From positions 6,595,281 through 6,659,280 of the forward strand of contig CM057144.1 of NCBI GenBank assembly GCA_029964075.1: 64,000 nt of DNA, written 5' to 3'. This DNA comes from Patiria pectinifera (Eukaryota; Echinodermata; Asteroidea; Valvatida; Asterinidae). The translations under genes were made by a program, and so were the position numbers. Position 1 is the stretch's first letter; each line of letters starts with the position of its first letter. Shown piece by piece: positions 1 through 11,514 of the stretch. Below the pieces are notes generated by a model that worked only from the letters and a program-made list of their open reading frames with translations, was not told the DNA's origin and did no database searches.

Positions 1-1986
1 CATTCAATGAGCAGGAACGCAAGCCCAACTCTGTGAGGGACCTCAACTGCTTCAAATGCATGTACCATAATTCTGCTGTACCACCCAGGTTATTACCAAA
101 AAGATCCAATTTACCCAAGTTGGGTAGATACCCGAGTGATTCAGCAATTTGGTTGATGTCCTGTCCATTCAATGAGCACCTACCCAAGTCCAGCTTTGTG
201 AGGGACTTCATCTCTTTTAAATGGACGCACCATAATTCTGCTGTACCACCCAGGTCATTATAAGAAAGATTCAATTCAGGTACCAAGTTGGATATATGCC
301 TGAGCAACTTAGCAGTATCTGCATTTTCCTTGAAATCTACAAGATGAAGATTGGTCATTGCACACATGGTAACAGCTAACTCCTCAATAAACCATGTCTG
401 TGTACAATAGTGTACATGCAATCTACGTACCTTGGCAAGGTAAGCATTTCCACTGTCTTTTGTCTGTTCATCAACACATTTCAAAAAGTAGCTGACTGAG
501 TTCAGACAATCCCTGTCAAGCCTATGAATGTAAATTACATCTGTTATGAATGAATGTATGAATTCCTCTGGAGGCAAACGTTTGGATTGACCTTCAAAGA
601 AACAATGAAGTGCCAACTGACCAATCTTTGATTTGAATGCCAATTTCTTCTGACATTTCACATGAAATACCTTCAGAATATCATATGTACATGCCTCATT
701 GTCACCACAACAAAAGCGCAGCAGATACTCAAACCTCCTTGCACCCTTTGACATGATTTTATCCAAAATCTTCTGAAATTCCTCTGGGTCTGCTTTTAAC
801 AAGCTCTGCAAGTAAGCAGCAGCAGAGAACTCCTGGAATGTCTTGTGAATAAACTGAATACAGTTGTGAGTTTGTAGTCCCTTGCGGTCTGTCTGTCTGG
901 TCAGAATACCTGCTTTCAGAGCCAGCTCAAGCACACTTGGCTCAAAGTCACTTTCTTTGAAAGAGAGTGACTGAGCTGGAGAAAGAAGACCATGCAACGC
1001 AACCTTGCCAATTTCAATCACAATTTTTTGTACATGTACTTCATCTTTTGAGTCCAATGTTTTTCTTTTGAAGATGTAGAGAACTCCATGACTATACAGA
1101 CGTGACATTGTTTCTGGGAGTGTGCAGTTTTCTCTCCATAGTACACACATCAAAAGAAGAAGCATTGGACTTTTGCCTAAATTAAACAGAAGGTGTGACA
1201 ATTCAATCTTTTCAAGAAGTCCCTTGGCCTTGTCAGGTTCACCAACATAAAATCTATTAACATACTTGGTGACATCTTTCCTACTGAAACCCATGACCTT
1301 GACATGTGTGAATGGGTCCTGAACCAGTTCCTCTGATACAAGTCTGTCAAAGTGTGAGGGGCGGGTGCTTACAAGTACACTACAACCCCTCAACACCTTA
1401 CCACTTAGGATCTCCAGAATGGAACCAAATGAGGATCCACACAAGGAGGTAGTCATGAGCTCATCAAACCCATCTAGTAAAATGAGGACTTTTCCAGGAC
1501 TGTTCTTGATAAACATGTCCAGGGCACCTCTTTCAATACTTACATCTTTAGCCAAGAGTTGGTCAAAAACTGCATCAACAAGATCTGAACTCTGCTCCAG
1601 TGCGTGCATTTTCAACAGGAAGACAAGTTTGTACTTCTGTAGTACCTGACTAGAACCAACTGCCCAATCATATGCCATTTTGTCAAACAGTGTGGTCTTT
1701 CCTCTACCAGCCAAACCAGTTAAAACAGCTATTAGGATCGGGTCTCCTTCTTTTGTCTTACATTGTAATATATCATCATATGATGCCAGCTTGACTCTGT
1801 CCTTACCAAGTATTAACTGTAACTTTGTGTAGATTTCTGTAATGTGTTTCCTGTCATCACCTACCCATGGAAGCACTTTAACAAAGCTACCTTTCCCCCT
1901 GTAGTGTGACTTCAATTCATCTTCACAGCAATCAGCAGCATCTTGGGCTGGACTGTCAAGCTTCATCTTTTTGGGGGCGCTGCATC
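1..1986 (-). CDS. NLR-type immune receptor (NACHT-LRR), terminal exon, cut by left window edge
   Basis: This is an open minus-strand frame that runs off the left edge, so the end of the LRR region is missing. The first ATG is at 1964-1966. The translation is colinear with the intact paralogue at 56401-59117. It has a Walker A motif (GLAGRGKTT) near 1700, a Walker B motif (LLDGFDEL) near 1465, a helical NACHT-associated region, then leucine-rich repeats entering the edge in the same frame. NACHT-LRR proteins are cytosolic ATP-dependent pattern sensors, so that role is inferred from family. No N-terminal death-fold domain is in this exon. A plausible acceptor (TTGTAG before position 1986) is conserved in both copies and adds a short in-frame lead before the ATG, so this is probably an internal or last exon. 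I checked several stretches codon by codon and found no stop, but not every codon. Confidence 0.85.
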
Positions 1987-2243
1987 CTACAATGTTGAAA
2001 TGACCATAGAGTTGAATGACTTAATCATGCAATGCATTGTGGCATCCAAGCAATAAATTGGCTCCTTGTCTGTAGAAAGTACCATTTTGAGCTGAAATAT
2101 TGGCTCATTGTATGCAAAAATTTAAAGCTCTAAAAACTGGTTGGTTAAAGCTTGGGAGGATAAATATTGACAGGATTGAAATAACTTCCCGTTCACTGAT
2201 GCATGAATCTTAGTCACTCACACAAGTGTTGCAAAAGCTCTGC
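1987..2243. other. NLR upstream flank, paralogous to 59118-59295
   Basis: No gene is seen. About 180 bp here match the sequence upstream of the right NLR exon with few substitutions, which shows the duplication included non-coding flank. Similarity stops near 2165, where the two copies read different sequence. Confidence 0.6.
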
Positions 2244-2655
2244 AATAGACCGATCCAGTAAGCCCCACCCACTGTGCACGTAAGCAATTAACATATGCTC
2301 CTCTCCAATGCCACACTGCATGTTACAGCCACGCGCATCATACGCGTCTGCACGCATGTTGGATCCAGTAAGCCCCGCCCACTGTGCACGTAGGCAATTA
2401 ACATGTGCTCCTTCCAATGCCACACTACATGTTACAGCCACGTGCATCATACGCGTCTGCACGCATGTTGATCCAGTAAGCCCCGCCCACTGTGCACGAG
2501 GCAATTAACATGCGCTCCTCGCCAATGCCACACTGCATGTTCCAGCTGCACGCACAAGTATGTTGGACTTTTGTGTACTGATGTGATGTCAGACATAAGT
2601 CATAGCTGTGATTGGTCAGAACACAATGGGGCGGGGCTAAATGGATTGGTCTATT
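2244..2655. mobile_element. MITE-like element with internal tandem repeats
   Basis: The ends are inverted repeats: AATAGACCGATCCA followed by a GC-rich stretch on the left, and TGGATTGGTCTATT preceded by its complement on the right. There is no coding potential. The inside is mostly three tandem units. The TIR supports a non-autonomous DNA transposon. I could not define a target duplication, so the superfamily is open. Confidence 0.6.
2255..2565. repeat. Tandem repeat, three units of about 106-110 bp
   Basis: The word CCAGTAAGCCCC starts at about 2255, 2366 and 2472. Each is followed by similar sequence (CACTGTGCACG, GCAATTAACAT, TGCCACACT, ACGCGTCTGCACGCATGTT). Small ORFs on both strands here repeat with the unit and are not taken as genes. 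Confidence 0.8.
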
Positions 2656-2876
2656 AATGACAGATGATAACTTTTCATGAAAAAAATCTTATTTTTTTAA
2701 ACTCATGGCATGCATGGGAAGCAAAAAGATGCTGTGCTTAAGTATACTGCAAATTAACAAGAACAAAACATTTTATTCCCATCATACAAGTATGAGACTA
2801 GTATAAAGAATGTATACATTTACTGCATGTTCATGTATACATCTGGTTTGGAGTTGGTACATTCATTGATAATTAC

Positions 2877-2987
2877 CTTGTGCACCTGAGGCCACATGCC
2901 GTGTTGGTGGTTGCTGTGATGTACTTGGTGGATTCTCTGATATGTCAACTGATGGATGACCAGAGTGGTGTGATGCATGTGCATCAT
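2877..2987 (-). CDS. Possible internal exon of the left NLR gene (37 codons)
   Basis: On the minus strand a stretch of 111 bp is bounded by an acceptor-like TTGATTGAAG and a donor-like CAAG/GTAATT. It is open throughout in phase 1-1, the same phase needed by the acceptor at 1986. The peptide would be rich in Ser, His and Pro. It lies upstream of the NACHT exon on the same strand. This rests only on splice-site pattern and phase. It is not found at the matching place in the right-hand paralogue, which weakens it. Confidence 0.3.
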
Positions 2988-2999
2988 CTTCAATCAAAT

Positions 3000-3335
3000 C
3001 AAATATGAGAAGGATAATTGTGTGTATTCAGTGAGATGTCATTTTTCGGAGTTGAGTGATAAAAAGTGGGAAAAAAAGTCGGAGCAAGGTAAACAAAACT
3101 AGGAAAAGGTAGGAAAAGTAGAAATACTTGAAAGCCTGAAAATGTTATGCAACATTAATGTGGGACTAAGATCTATCCTTTTTCAAATGTGGCACACATA
3201 TGGGCGCTATTTAAAAACTTAATTATTCGACAAATTACAAGACTTAACCATAAATAGTGTCCTCCAATTGTGTCAACAATTAATATTTTGAATTGGCTAA
3301 TAGTTGTACCAAAGAAAATTAGTGACTCAGTAGCT
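3000..3335. repeat. Non-coding segment paralogous to 60885-61423 and 63914-64000
   Basis: The stretch from about 3025 to 3240 matches 60893-61100 closely. Its continuation matches 61385-61423 and then resumes at 63914 to the window end. It therefore gives the state of the locus before the SINE and the TTAA-flanked element inserted in the right copy. Confidence 0.75.
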
Positions 3336-3377
3336 TGTGAAACTGACAATCAGTGTCCATGTTTATGTAGTATAAAA

Positions 3378-3515
3378 GTTCATCATCGAACACGAACGTC
3401 CATCACCGATCGTGAATATGCCTCACAGGTAAAAGTCTATCACCGATCGCGAAAGTCCATCACCGATCGTGAATATGCATCAATGATTGCAAAAGTGTAT
3501 CACCGATTCGATGAT
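3378..3515. repeat. Degenerate short tandem repeat (CATCACCGATCGTGAA-like)
   Basis: Variants of CATCACCGATCGTGAA occur about five times at roughly 22-40 bp spacing. The small plus-strand ORF over it is repeat-driven. Confidence 0.6.
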
Positions 3516-3839
3516 CACATTAAATGCCTCTTTGGCATTCCATAAAAGAGCACTATATCACGTCACATGCTTGTGCTGCAAATAGCGAGCACCGTAGACC
3601 CAACCTCGTTTCAAGGGTGTGTAGCAGGCTGCAGTACGCGTTGCCATCGTCGGTTTTACGCATAGCCGGGAAGTACTACGCAGTGTAGACTTTCAATTGG
3701 TCAGACCGCGCAAGGCATACTAATGTGTACCCAGCAGGCATTTTTGGTCGGTTTAACGTCTATCTGACGTCAGATTCCGACCAACTCCGACGTTGTTTTT
3801 TGGTTGCCGTCGTGGTTGTAAGTGTAAGTTTTTTAGACG

Positions 3840-4235
3840 TTGAAAACCTGACCAAATTCTAACGTCGGTATGTGGTCAAAATTATGACGTCAGTCTGACC
3901 ATGATTAACTGCTAATCCTGACCGAAATCTAACGTCTGTATATAGTCAGATTATGACGTCAGTCTGACCATGATTAACTGGTAATCCTGACCGAAATCTA
4001 ACGTCCGTATATAGTCAAATTATGACGTCAGTCTGACCATGATTAACTGGTTACATGGACGTCGACAGGACGTCAGATTGTTGGTTGAATTTAGGTCAGA
4101 ATATGGTTGAAAGTGTAGGTTATTTAGACGTCAAAAACCTGACCGAAATCTAACGTCCGTATATAGTCAAATTATGACGTCAGTCTGACCGTGATTTGAC
4201 TGGTTAAATGGACGTCGACAGGACGTCGCGGTTGA
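3840..4235. repeat. Left subterminal array with repeated TGACGTCA
   Basis: Units share ATTATGACGTCAGTCTGACC, then a GATTAACTGGT-like stretch and CTGACCGAAATCTAACGTC. Copies start near 3890, 3950, 4019 and 4165. Several carry the perfect palindrome TGACGTCA, the consensus CRE site of CREB/ATF factors. Binding is not shown. Confidence 0.75.
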
Positions 4236-4392
4236 AGTTATTTAGACGTCGAAAAATGACCACATTATAACGTCTGTGTGAGGTCAAAATTGACGTCTAT
4301 CTGACCGTCGTAATAACGTCATTTTAACGTTCGGATTTCATGGTTGAAGTTAGGTCAGTACATGGTTGCAAATGTAATATTTGTAGACATTG

Positions 4393-4566
4393 AACACTGT
4401 TATTTCGGTTGTGTAAAAATCAAACGGTTGTGTACTATATGAACCTAGCAACCTGTTGTGTAAACTGTTGTTTACACAACAGTGTAAACATATTACACAA
4501 CTTGTTTATTTTTTTTACAAACTGGTTGGCTAGGTTCGTATAGTACACAACCGAAATAACAGTGTT
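4393..4566. mobile_element. Small palindromic MITE nested in the GACGTC element
   Basis: Inverted arms of more than 20 bp begin AACACTGTTATTTCGGTTG on the left and end with the complement on the right. The inside also pairs partly (GGTTGTGTACTATA, GAACCTAGC). The palindrome interrupts the GACGTC arrays, so it probably inserted later. No coding potential. Confidence 0.65.
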
Positions 4567-4740
4567 AAGTTTTCTAACGTTAGTTAATAGTCAAAATAGT
4601 GGCGTCAGTCTGACAGGTTTAAATAATGTCAATTAGACGCTTCAAATGTTCAATGTTGATGGGCCGATCAATTTTGACATCAGATTTCATTACCACAATT
4701 CAACTTAATTTGGACATGAAATAAAAAAAAAATAGACGTC

Positions 4741-6375
4741 GGTCTGAGCCTTTGAATCAAACACTGAATCACAACCAACACAGACATGATCTCTAATCTC
4801 TTTTGTGAATATTTGCGCAGGTATAGAAGACATCAGGCGGTTGATGTTGATCCTGATGGTGCATGGTGCCACGTAAAGTAGGGCTTAGGTAGTGTATTCG
4901 TCTCCCTCAACTGACCAAAGCAGAGAGCTGGAAAAGGGGGAAAATGAACAACATTGTCAATTTTCTTGAATACCAACACAATTTTTTAAATAATGGTGAC
5001 TCGTAAATAATTAAAACAAAACAGATTCCTTGAAGTGCAGCAGCAGTTTAATTTTCAGAAATCCGAAAAAAAGTATTAAAAATAATTCTTATGAAGAAGA
5101 CAAGTCGAAGCATAGGCCAATTTTAAGTCTAATGGGCAATTTCATGCGATTCTAAGAAACGAATATTACTGAAATTAATTAATGAAAAATTTAAAATTGC
5201 AAGCACCGTAACTTTCTTAATAATTATCAAAAAATAATTAACATTTATTTAGCGCTTCATACGCCGTGTTTCTAAGCGCTTTGGAAAGACTATAACACAC
5301 CAATTATTACAGTAAATACTGGTATTAACAAAACATGACATAGAGTACACAACAAAAGAAAACTGGCATAATGTATCGTCATACATATGATTCCCAAACT
5401 CTGAACACTTTCAAAACTAAATTGAAAACGTATCTGTATCAAAATATCTGTATCAAAATAAAAGAGACATTCCGATCGTTTGAGTTAGGCCGATGCGGAA
5501 TATGTTATGGTGCAGTTAAATTCATAATAAATTTAATATTCTAAATATTCTAAAAATTCAATCAACTGAATACGTGTGGGAAACTCGTCTCATGTTGATA
5601 TATGCTTTAAAATGACCTCATTTTTTCTAGGCCTAAATAAAGATAGGACATGATGATGATGGAAAGCGGGCAGAACATGCATGACTGCTGATAAATTTGG
5701 ATTTTCTACTTCTTCAATATTTAAATAAAGGGCACCGTTAGTGTATAACTTTGTTTTTAAAATAAGGAATGACAATAGCATCCAACATGTCTAGTCTAAT
5801 AACTTTCTACAATGAAGTAAAGGTACTTTCCATGGAATTTTAATGTTACAACTGACATGACTGATAGGGAACATAATATAGATATAATAAAGATACAATT
5901 TCCAAACTATTGACCTTCAAAGAAATTGCAAATCCCTAACTCGGAAACATTTGCGTTTGAAACTTACCATTTTCAGACATTGCAAAATCAGATCATCTTG
6001 CTTGTGGTTCAATCGAAATCTTGACTTGTGCTTGTCCTATACATCTTGATGTCGTATCTTGACTTGAAGTTAAGATCAGGGGTGGGAACATCTCCAATGT
6101 GTACAGTACTCCATCGCAGAACCAAATCTTGACAATATTGTTGAAAGGTGCACAAAACTTGTTCATTTTGGGCCAATATGTCTCTTCCCAAAGCTGCTTC
6201 AGTTGTGACTGTTGTTTTAACGGTTATTCAAACTGGCCAGACTCGTACAGCAGTGGAGTTCGTTGGAATGCAAGAGGTCACACACAGGGCATACATATGC
6301 TTACGTATATACGTACGTTTGGGCTATACGGTTTTTGCGCGCGCGGCACTTGGCTCTGGGCCAAGACAATTATAA
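4741..6375. other. Non-repetitive core of the GACGTC element
   Basis: About 1.6 kb of A/T-rich sequence without the GACGTC motif. There is no ORF with transposase character; the longest frames are under 100 aa and look random. Near 5250-5285 is a short stretch like the 3' end of some invertebrate SINEs (AGCGCTT and AGCGCTTTGG), too weak to call. Confidence 0.5.
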
Positions 6376-6449
6376 TTGGCGCGCGCCGCGGTTAAGTGGA
6401 AAAGTCGTCAAAACGGACGATATATTTTGGTTAAAACAATGATGATAAC

Positions 6450-7670
6450 GACCGGACATCAATTTTATAACCATCAGCTAGCTGACCACAATTCAACGTC
6501 TTTTTTAGTCGTTCAAATTAATAAGGCGTTCGATAATTTCGTTTGGGAATTACGACGTTGCACATGCACGCATTCTTTAATGACTTTTTTATTTTATTAA
6601 GTGAAAAACGGACGTTATATTTTGGTCGAAACCATGACACACTATCGACGTTATGTAAATAACCAACAGCCGACCACAATTCAACGTCATTTTTGAGTTG
6701 CTGAAAAGACGTCAGAAAACGGGACGTTATATTTTGGGTAAAACCATGACATAACGATATTGTAACCATCCACTGACCAGAAACCAACGTCGTTAATTGA
6801 TTCGTTGAAATGACGTTAGAAAACGGACGTAATATCATGGTTGAAAACATGACCTAATATACGACGTCAAATATTATAACCAGCAGCTGACCACAATTCA
6901 ACGTCGCTTTTTAAGATGTTGAAATGACGTCAGATAATGGACGTTGTGTTTTGATTGAAAGCATGACATAAGTACGACGTCAGTTATTATAACCAACAGC
7001 CAACCACAATACAACGTCGATTTTGAGTCATTTGAACGACGTTAGAAAACGAACGTAATATCATGGTTGAAAACATGACTTAATAACGACGTCAAATATT
7101 ATAACCAGCGGCCGACCATAATCCAACGTCACTTTTTGAGTTGGTTGAAAAAAAGTCAAAAACGGACGTTATACTTTGGGTAAAAGTCTGACATAATAAC
7201 GACGTCATGTAAAATAACCAGCAGCGGACCACAATACAACGTCATTTTTGAGTCGCTGAAAAGACGTCAGAGAACGGACGTTATATTTTAGGTAAAACCG
7301 TGACTTAATAATGACGTTAAATATTTTAACCATCAAACGACCAGAAGTCAACGTCGTTATTTGATTCGTTGACACGACGTTTGAAAACGGACGTAATATC
7401 ATGGTTGAAAACATGACCAAATAACAACGCCATATATTATAACCAATAGCCGACCATAATTCAACGTCACATTTTGAGTCGTTGAAAAAACGTCAAAAAC
7501 GGACGTTGCATTTTAGTTAAAAGCATGACATAAGTACGACGTCGGATATTATAACCAACGGCCAACCACAATTCAACGTCGTTTTTGGGGTTGTTGAAAC
7601 GACGTTAGAAAGCAAACGTCATATCTTGGTTGAAAACATGACATAATTGCGACGTCGCGAAAGGAAACAC
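6450..7670. repeat. Right subterminal array, about ten units of ~112 bp
   Basis: The landmark ACGACGTCAAATATTATAACC and its variants occur near 6858, 6971, 7083, 7197, 7309, 7422, 7533 and 7645, a steady period of about 112 bp. Small ORFs on the minus strand recur with the period and are not genes. Confidence 0.8.
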
Positions 7671-7985
7671 AAAAATAACAATAATACAACGTTGTTTTTC
7701 AGGCCGTTGTAAAGACGTTGACAAAACAACGTCATACCATGGTTGAAATTACGTTTGGTAATATTCCCGACCAAATTCCAACTACATTTCGACGTTGTTG
7801 TTATGTAAAATTCTGACGTTAAATTGTAGACACTAAAGCAACGTCCGGCAGACGTTATAATGACAACGTCGTCTTTTGGTCGACTAAAACAACGTTGATT
7901 TTCGGTTATGTATGGTTGATCCGACGTTGCGACCATAATTCAACCGTTATACAACGTCAGTCTGACGGTCGGTGCCTGCTGGGTA

Positions 7986-8450
7986 GTCCTTCTGAATATT
8001 CGTTGCACTCGGCGCAGGGGCGGCAAGCAAAGCACAGGAAAGAATAGGGACACTTGATGGCCATGCACCATGGAGAAAAATATTTTGCCAAGGTCACCCC
8101 ATGCTACCGTTTGGTGAACTCTTTTGCAAAACAGCCAAGTAGAACGCAACCCCTACGTCGAAGCCGCTGACCTCGCACAGTCTAGACATGTACAAAAAGC
8201 CAGCACAGGGGGCGGACAGGCAATCAACGTGAAAGCGCACACGACGGCAAATTCCTGCGCAAAACGCAGTTACGAAAAATCGACGAAACGGATCGCCGGT
8301 CCGTACGGGAAAATCAGGACGACCCGCGGTGTCCGACCCAGCGGAAGACACCCTCCGCATTTTTCCACGGACGTGGAGCGATTTTGGCGCCGCGGGAGCC
8401 CGCGGTCTCGGATCCTTTCATGACCAAACATTGTCTAGGAGGCCGAGTTA
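7986..8450. other. CpG-rich island, no gene assigned
   Basis: From about 8080 to 8410 the sequence is much richer in G+C and CpG than its surroundings (for example CGACGAAACGGATCGCCGG). ORFs of under 100 aa exist on both strands but none has recognisable features. It may be an unmethylated regulatory island or young inserted DNA. I see nothing that decides. Confidence 0.35.
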
Positions 8451-8555
8451 AACTCTCTTATATATATAGATATCATCTCCCCCCCCCCCAAAAAAAATTT
8501 CAATTTAGATTTAATATCAAATTACTTTTATCTTAAAGAACAAGATTACATTTAC

Positions 8556-8675
8556 CTGGTTCCTGCAACGGGAAGATGTAATTGATATTAACTCCACTTG
8601 AACCAACAATGACAGGGTTTTTGCTACCACTGATTGTGCCGCTGTTTCCGATGGTTCCAGTTCGTTGTGGGGAAT
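8556..8675 (-). CDS. Possible internal exon upstream of the left NLR (40 codons)
   Basis: On the minus strand, 120 bp lie between an acceptor-like TTTTGATTGTAG (after a pyrimidine-rich stretch) and a donor-like CCAG/GTAAATG. The frame is open in phase 1-1, matching both 2877-2987 and the NACHT exon acceptor at 1986. The peptide is rich in Gly, Ser, Asn and Ile (IGNSGTISGS, VIVGSSGVNIN), a beta-solenoid-like spacer style that I associate with invertebrate NLR N-terminal regions (recollection, unverified). If real, it would be joined across an intron holding the whole GACGTC element. Confidence 0.35.
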
Positions 8676-8792
8676 CTACAATCAAAAGCAGGAGTAAACA
8701 AATCAATAAAATACATGTAACAGTCGACAAAATGATGTCTGTACTCAATTCCATCTCTATTTGTCGTCTGTTCTTGGAAACATTGCCTTTCC

Positions 8793-10498
8793 ACGGAGCC
8801 CCTATAAAAAGGGACATTCAAATTCTTTTTTGTTATCTTGTGCACACGATATAATTATGTCGTGCGCACACGATATAATTATGTCGTGCGCACACGATAT
8901 AATTATGCCGTGCGCACGAGACAATTATACATAAGGAGCTAGCTGCATGTGCAGCATGTGTGTAACGAAAGCAACGTGTTTCAGGGTGGGGTGAAATAAT
9001 GCATGCACTATACGTTACATGTCAAGTCAGTTGGGACATGGATTTTTTTTGGGGGGGGGCGCTATCATGATTAATTTTGTCAAACTTGGCCTTTGTTGAG
9101 AAAGATACATGTAAGTGTTTTATGCTAAGTAAATATAGGAAGAACCGGTATGTGCACGCAAACTTCAGGGAATCATCAAGTGATGTTAGTTTTCTTGTTA
9201 GAAAATTCCTAGAAAATTGCCGGCGTGAATTTAAGTTGATTTAAACGATATATACATGTATAGGACATTGGGATTTGTTATCAGCATCAGCAAGTTGAAT
9301 GGATGTCAATTAGACTGGTTACTCTCCCTGCCAATTTTAAACAGAGTCTCATTTTTGCTGATGAGTGGGAATCAGTGGCGTAGCCAAGGGGGGCCTGGGA
9401 CAAATTCCCAGTGCCCACCCCCCTTCCCCCCCCCCCTCCCCCCCACAGAAAAACTGAGATTTCCAGCTTGCCAAAGTAAGTGTATTTTTAAAGGATTTTG
9501 TGAGTTATCACCACGAAGATGAATGTAGATTACTATTTTTGTCTTCCCTGAGCCGCACTGCTGTATGAAAAGTCAACAAATTAATAAGAAAAAAGAGTGT
9601 TCTCTATCGTTAAAGAGCCCCCCCCCCCTCCCCATTTCGAACTTGAAGCCCTTGTGGTGGCATGGCCATTTGGAGGAAATGTTGTTGGTCCGCCCTTGGT
9701 GCCCCCTCATAAACTGCTGCTACCCCCCGGGCCCCCTATAACCCACTAACACAGTCCTGGTGGCAATGACAAAGGATGGTAGACCTTATAGGCATTCTAA
9801 GGATGGGAATAAGGTCCCCACCTAGAACAATCAGTTCAATGTTTGACAGCTGATTGTCTGACAGGTTTTTACCATTAAAGCATACTTTTTTAGCCTTCAG
9901 CTCAAGAGTTTATCTTTGCATCATTTTTACGCTTTTTGCAAATTTAACGGAATTGGACAGATCTGCAAGAGAGCGTGGCAATTGCGGCTTGGCAACGTAC
10001 GCTGGTTTTGATATTGTGTTTGCTGAGACGTGATTTTCTTGGAGTTTTCCAACAATCATGACAATAAAAATATATCGATTAATTATTCCCTAAGTTTATC
10101 TGCACATACCAGTTCTTAATTCCTTGCTGTTTTCTTAGCTATAAAACATAAGTAGGTTTGGCCCTCCACCTCACCCCAGGGCACAAAATCCATGTTATGA
10201 ATTTTTAGCTGTAAAACACTTCCACTCTCTCTCTTGCAAAAGGCAGTCTGACAAAATTAATCAAAAATCCCCATCTATCTGACTTGATATGTAACGTTCG
10301 TCTAGTGGCTGCATTCATGATTACGCCCACTCCCCTAATAAACACGCTGCTTTTGTAGCGCACAAATTCGTCCGCTTTTGTTTACGCCACGTGCAGCCAA
10401 CTAGCGCCTTATATATAATTATGTCATGCGCATGAGATATTATCTTGTGTGCACAAGATAACAAAAAATAATATTGAATGTCCCTTTAGGAGCTCCGT
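8793..10498. mobile_element. Fold-back element with long degenerate inverted arms
   Basis: The left end (ACGGAGCCCCTA, then AAAGGGACATTCAA, then TGTTATCTTGTGCACAC) is matched in inverse at the right end. Weaker inverted similarity continues inwards for several hundred bp, for example GTATGTGCA near 9150 against its complement near 10110. The centre (about 9260-10050) has C/G homopolymer runs and a lone GTGGCGTAGCCAAGG that resembles an hAT-type end, but no partner end was found. No transposase. Confidence 0.6.
8843..8914. repeat. Three perfect-to-near-perfect 24-bp units
   Basis: The unit CACACGATATAATTATGTCG plus TGCG repeats three times inside the left arm of the fold-back element. One related unit is in the right arm near 10415. 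Confidence 0.85.
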
Positions 10499-10677
10499 AC
10501 CTTTCACAGAAGCAAAACATTTTTTATTCAATCTGACCGATAATAGACAAAGAAGTACAAGAAATACCAGGCTACATCTACCGGTACATGCATGTCTTAA
10601 ATCTTCTGGTGAGGTGGGGAGGGGGAGGGTGGTAAACGCCCCTCCACTAAAGGTTCAAAACCGACTACAAGCAACTA

Positions 10678-11500
10678 CAGGGCGAGTAAAAAAAAATAAA
10701 CCCAAATGGCGCCCCCTATTTTTTGAAGAAGTTGTGCATGTAGCACTTTCCAGATCTAGGATATGAAAGCTAAATTACTAAGCTTTCTGTTAGTGAAAGA
10801 AACATTCAAATCGCTCATGCACTTTTCCAGTTATGGAATTTTGAAGACAAACACCGTTTTTAACCTTGTCCATGAATCACATTTGGCATGTGATATTTCA
10901 GTATTAAAAATAAAACCATGTCGCATCCTGAAAATGATATCAGATTAATTAATCCCATAAGTCTCTGGGGTAGCCAAGAAGAAGGCAGCTAGGGCAAAAC
11001 AATAAACTATTGACAGTATAAAGCCTCATATTTTAACCACTTCGCACCAGGTTTATTTTTGCCGAAAATGTTGAAATTTTCAAAATGCAAAATTTGCCAG
11101 CCAACTTCTGATAAACATGTACATGTACAGCCAAACGCCACAAATACTGATTCGCAAAAGTGATTTGAACAGTATTTGTACGATATTTCTTGTCAATAAC
11201 TCATACATGTATGTTTCAACACTCAATAAATTTTACGATAAGTGCCAGTTACCATGGTTATGAGAGTGTTCTGATGTGTTTAATTGATATGGGAATATTT
11301 TCATTTTGCTGAAATATCACTAACCTTTGTGATCTGTGGAAAAGCTTAAAAAATGGTGTTTGTCTTCAAAATTCCTATACCTGGAAATGTACAAGAGCAA
11401 TTTGAATGGTCCTTTCACTAAATAAAAACTTAATAATTAGGTTTTCATATCCTAGATCTGGGAAGACACCATTTGGGTTTCATTTTTTTTACTCACCCTG
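10678..11500. mobile_element. Fold-back element with CAGGGYGAGTAAAAAAA ends
   Basis: The left end begins CAGGGCGAGTAAAAAAAA and the right end is its complement (TTTTTTACTCACCCTG). The arms pair imperfectly for over 200 bp: AGATCTAGGATATGAAA, ACATTCAAATCGCTC and TTTTGAAGACAAACACC are each seen in inverse on the other side. A related end (CAGGATGAGTAAAAAAAA) starts at about 54476. The right terminus is only 13 bp from the splice donor at 11514. No ORF of interest. Confidence 0.6.
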
Positions 11501-11514
11501 TGATGCGTACTTAC

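Larger units (their letters stand above)
3730..7983. mobile_element. 4.25-kb TIR element built of GACGTC-rich tandem arrays
   Basis: The ends are exact inverted copies of CCCAGCAGGCA, each flanked by TA (3728-3729 and 7984-7985), which is either a TA target duplication or part of the TIR. Both arms contain tandem arrays rich in ACGTC/GACGT: a left array of about 60-69-bp units and a right array of about 112-bp units. A non-repetitive core lies between. No transposase is recognisable, so this looks like a large non-autonomous DNA element. I cannot name the superfamily. Confidence 0.7.

Noticed and set aside
8533-8817. 94-aa minus ORF as a membrane protein gene
   Set aside because: It reads through a likely acceptor at 8676 and into a fold-back element; only the 120-bp exon-like part is kept.
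9370-9780. hAT element starting at CAGTGGCGTAGCC
   Set aside because: Only one end is present; no matching right end or target duplication was found.
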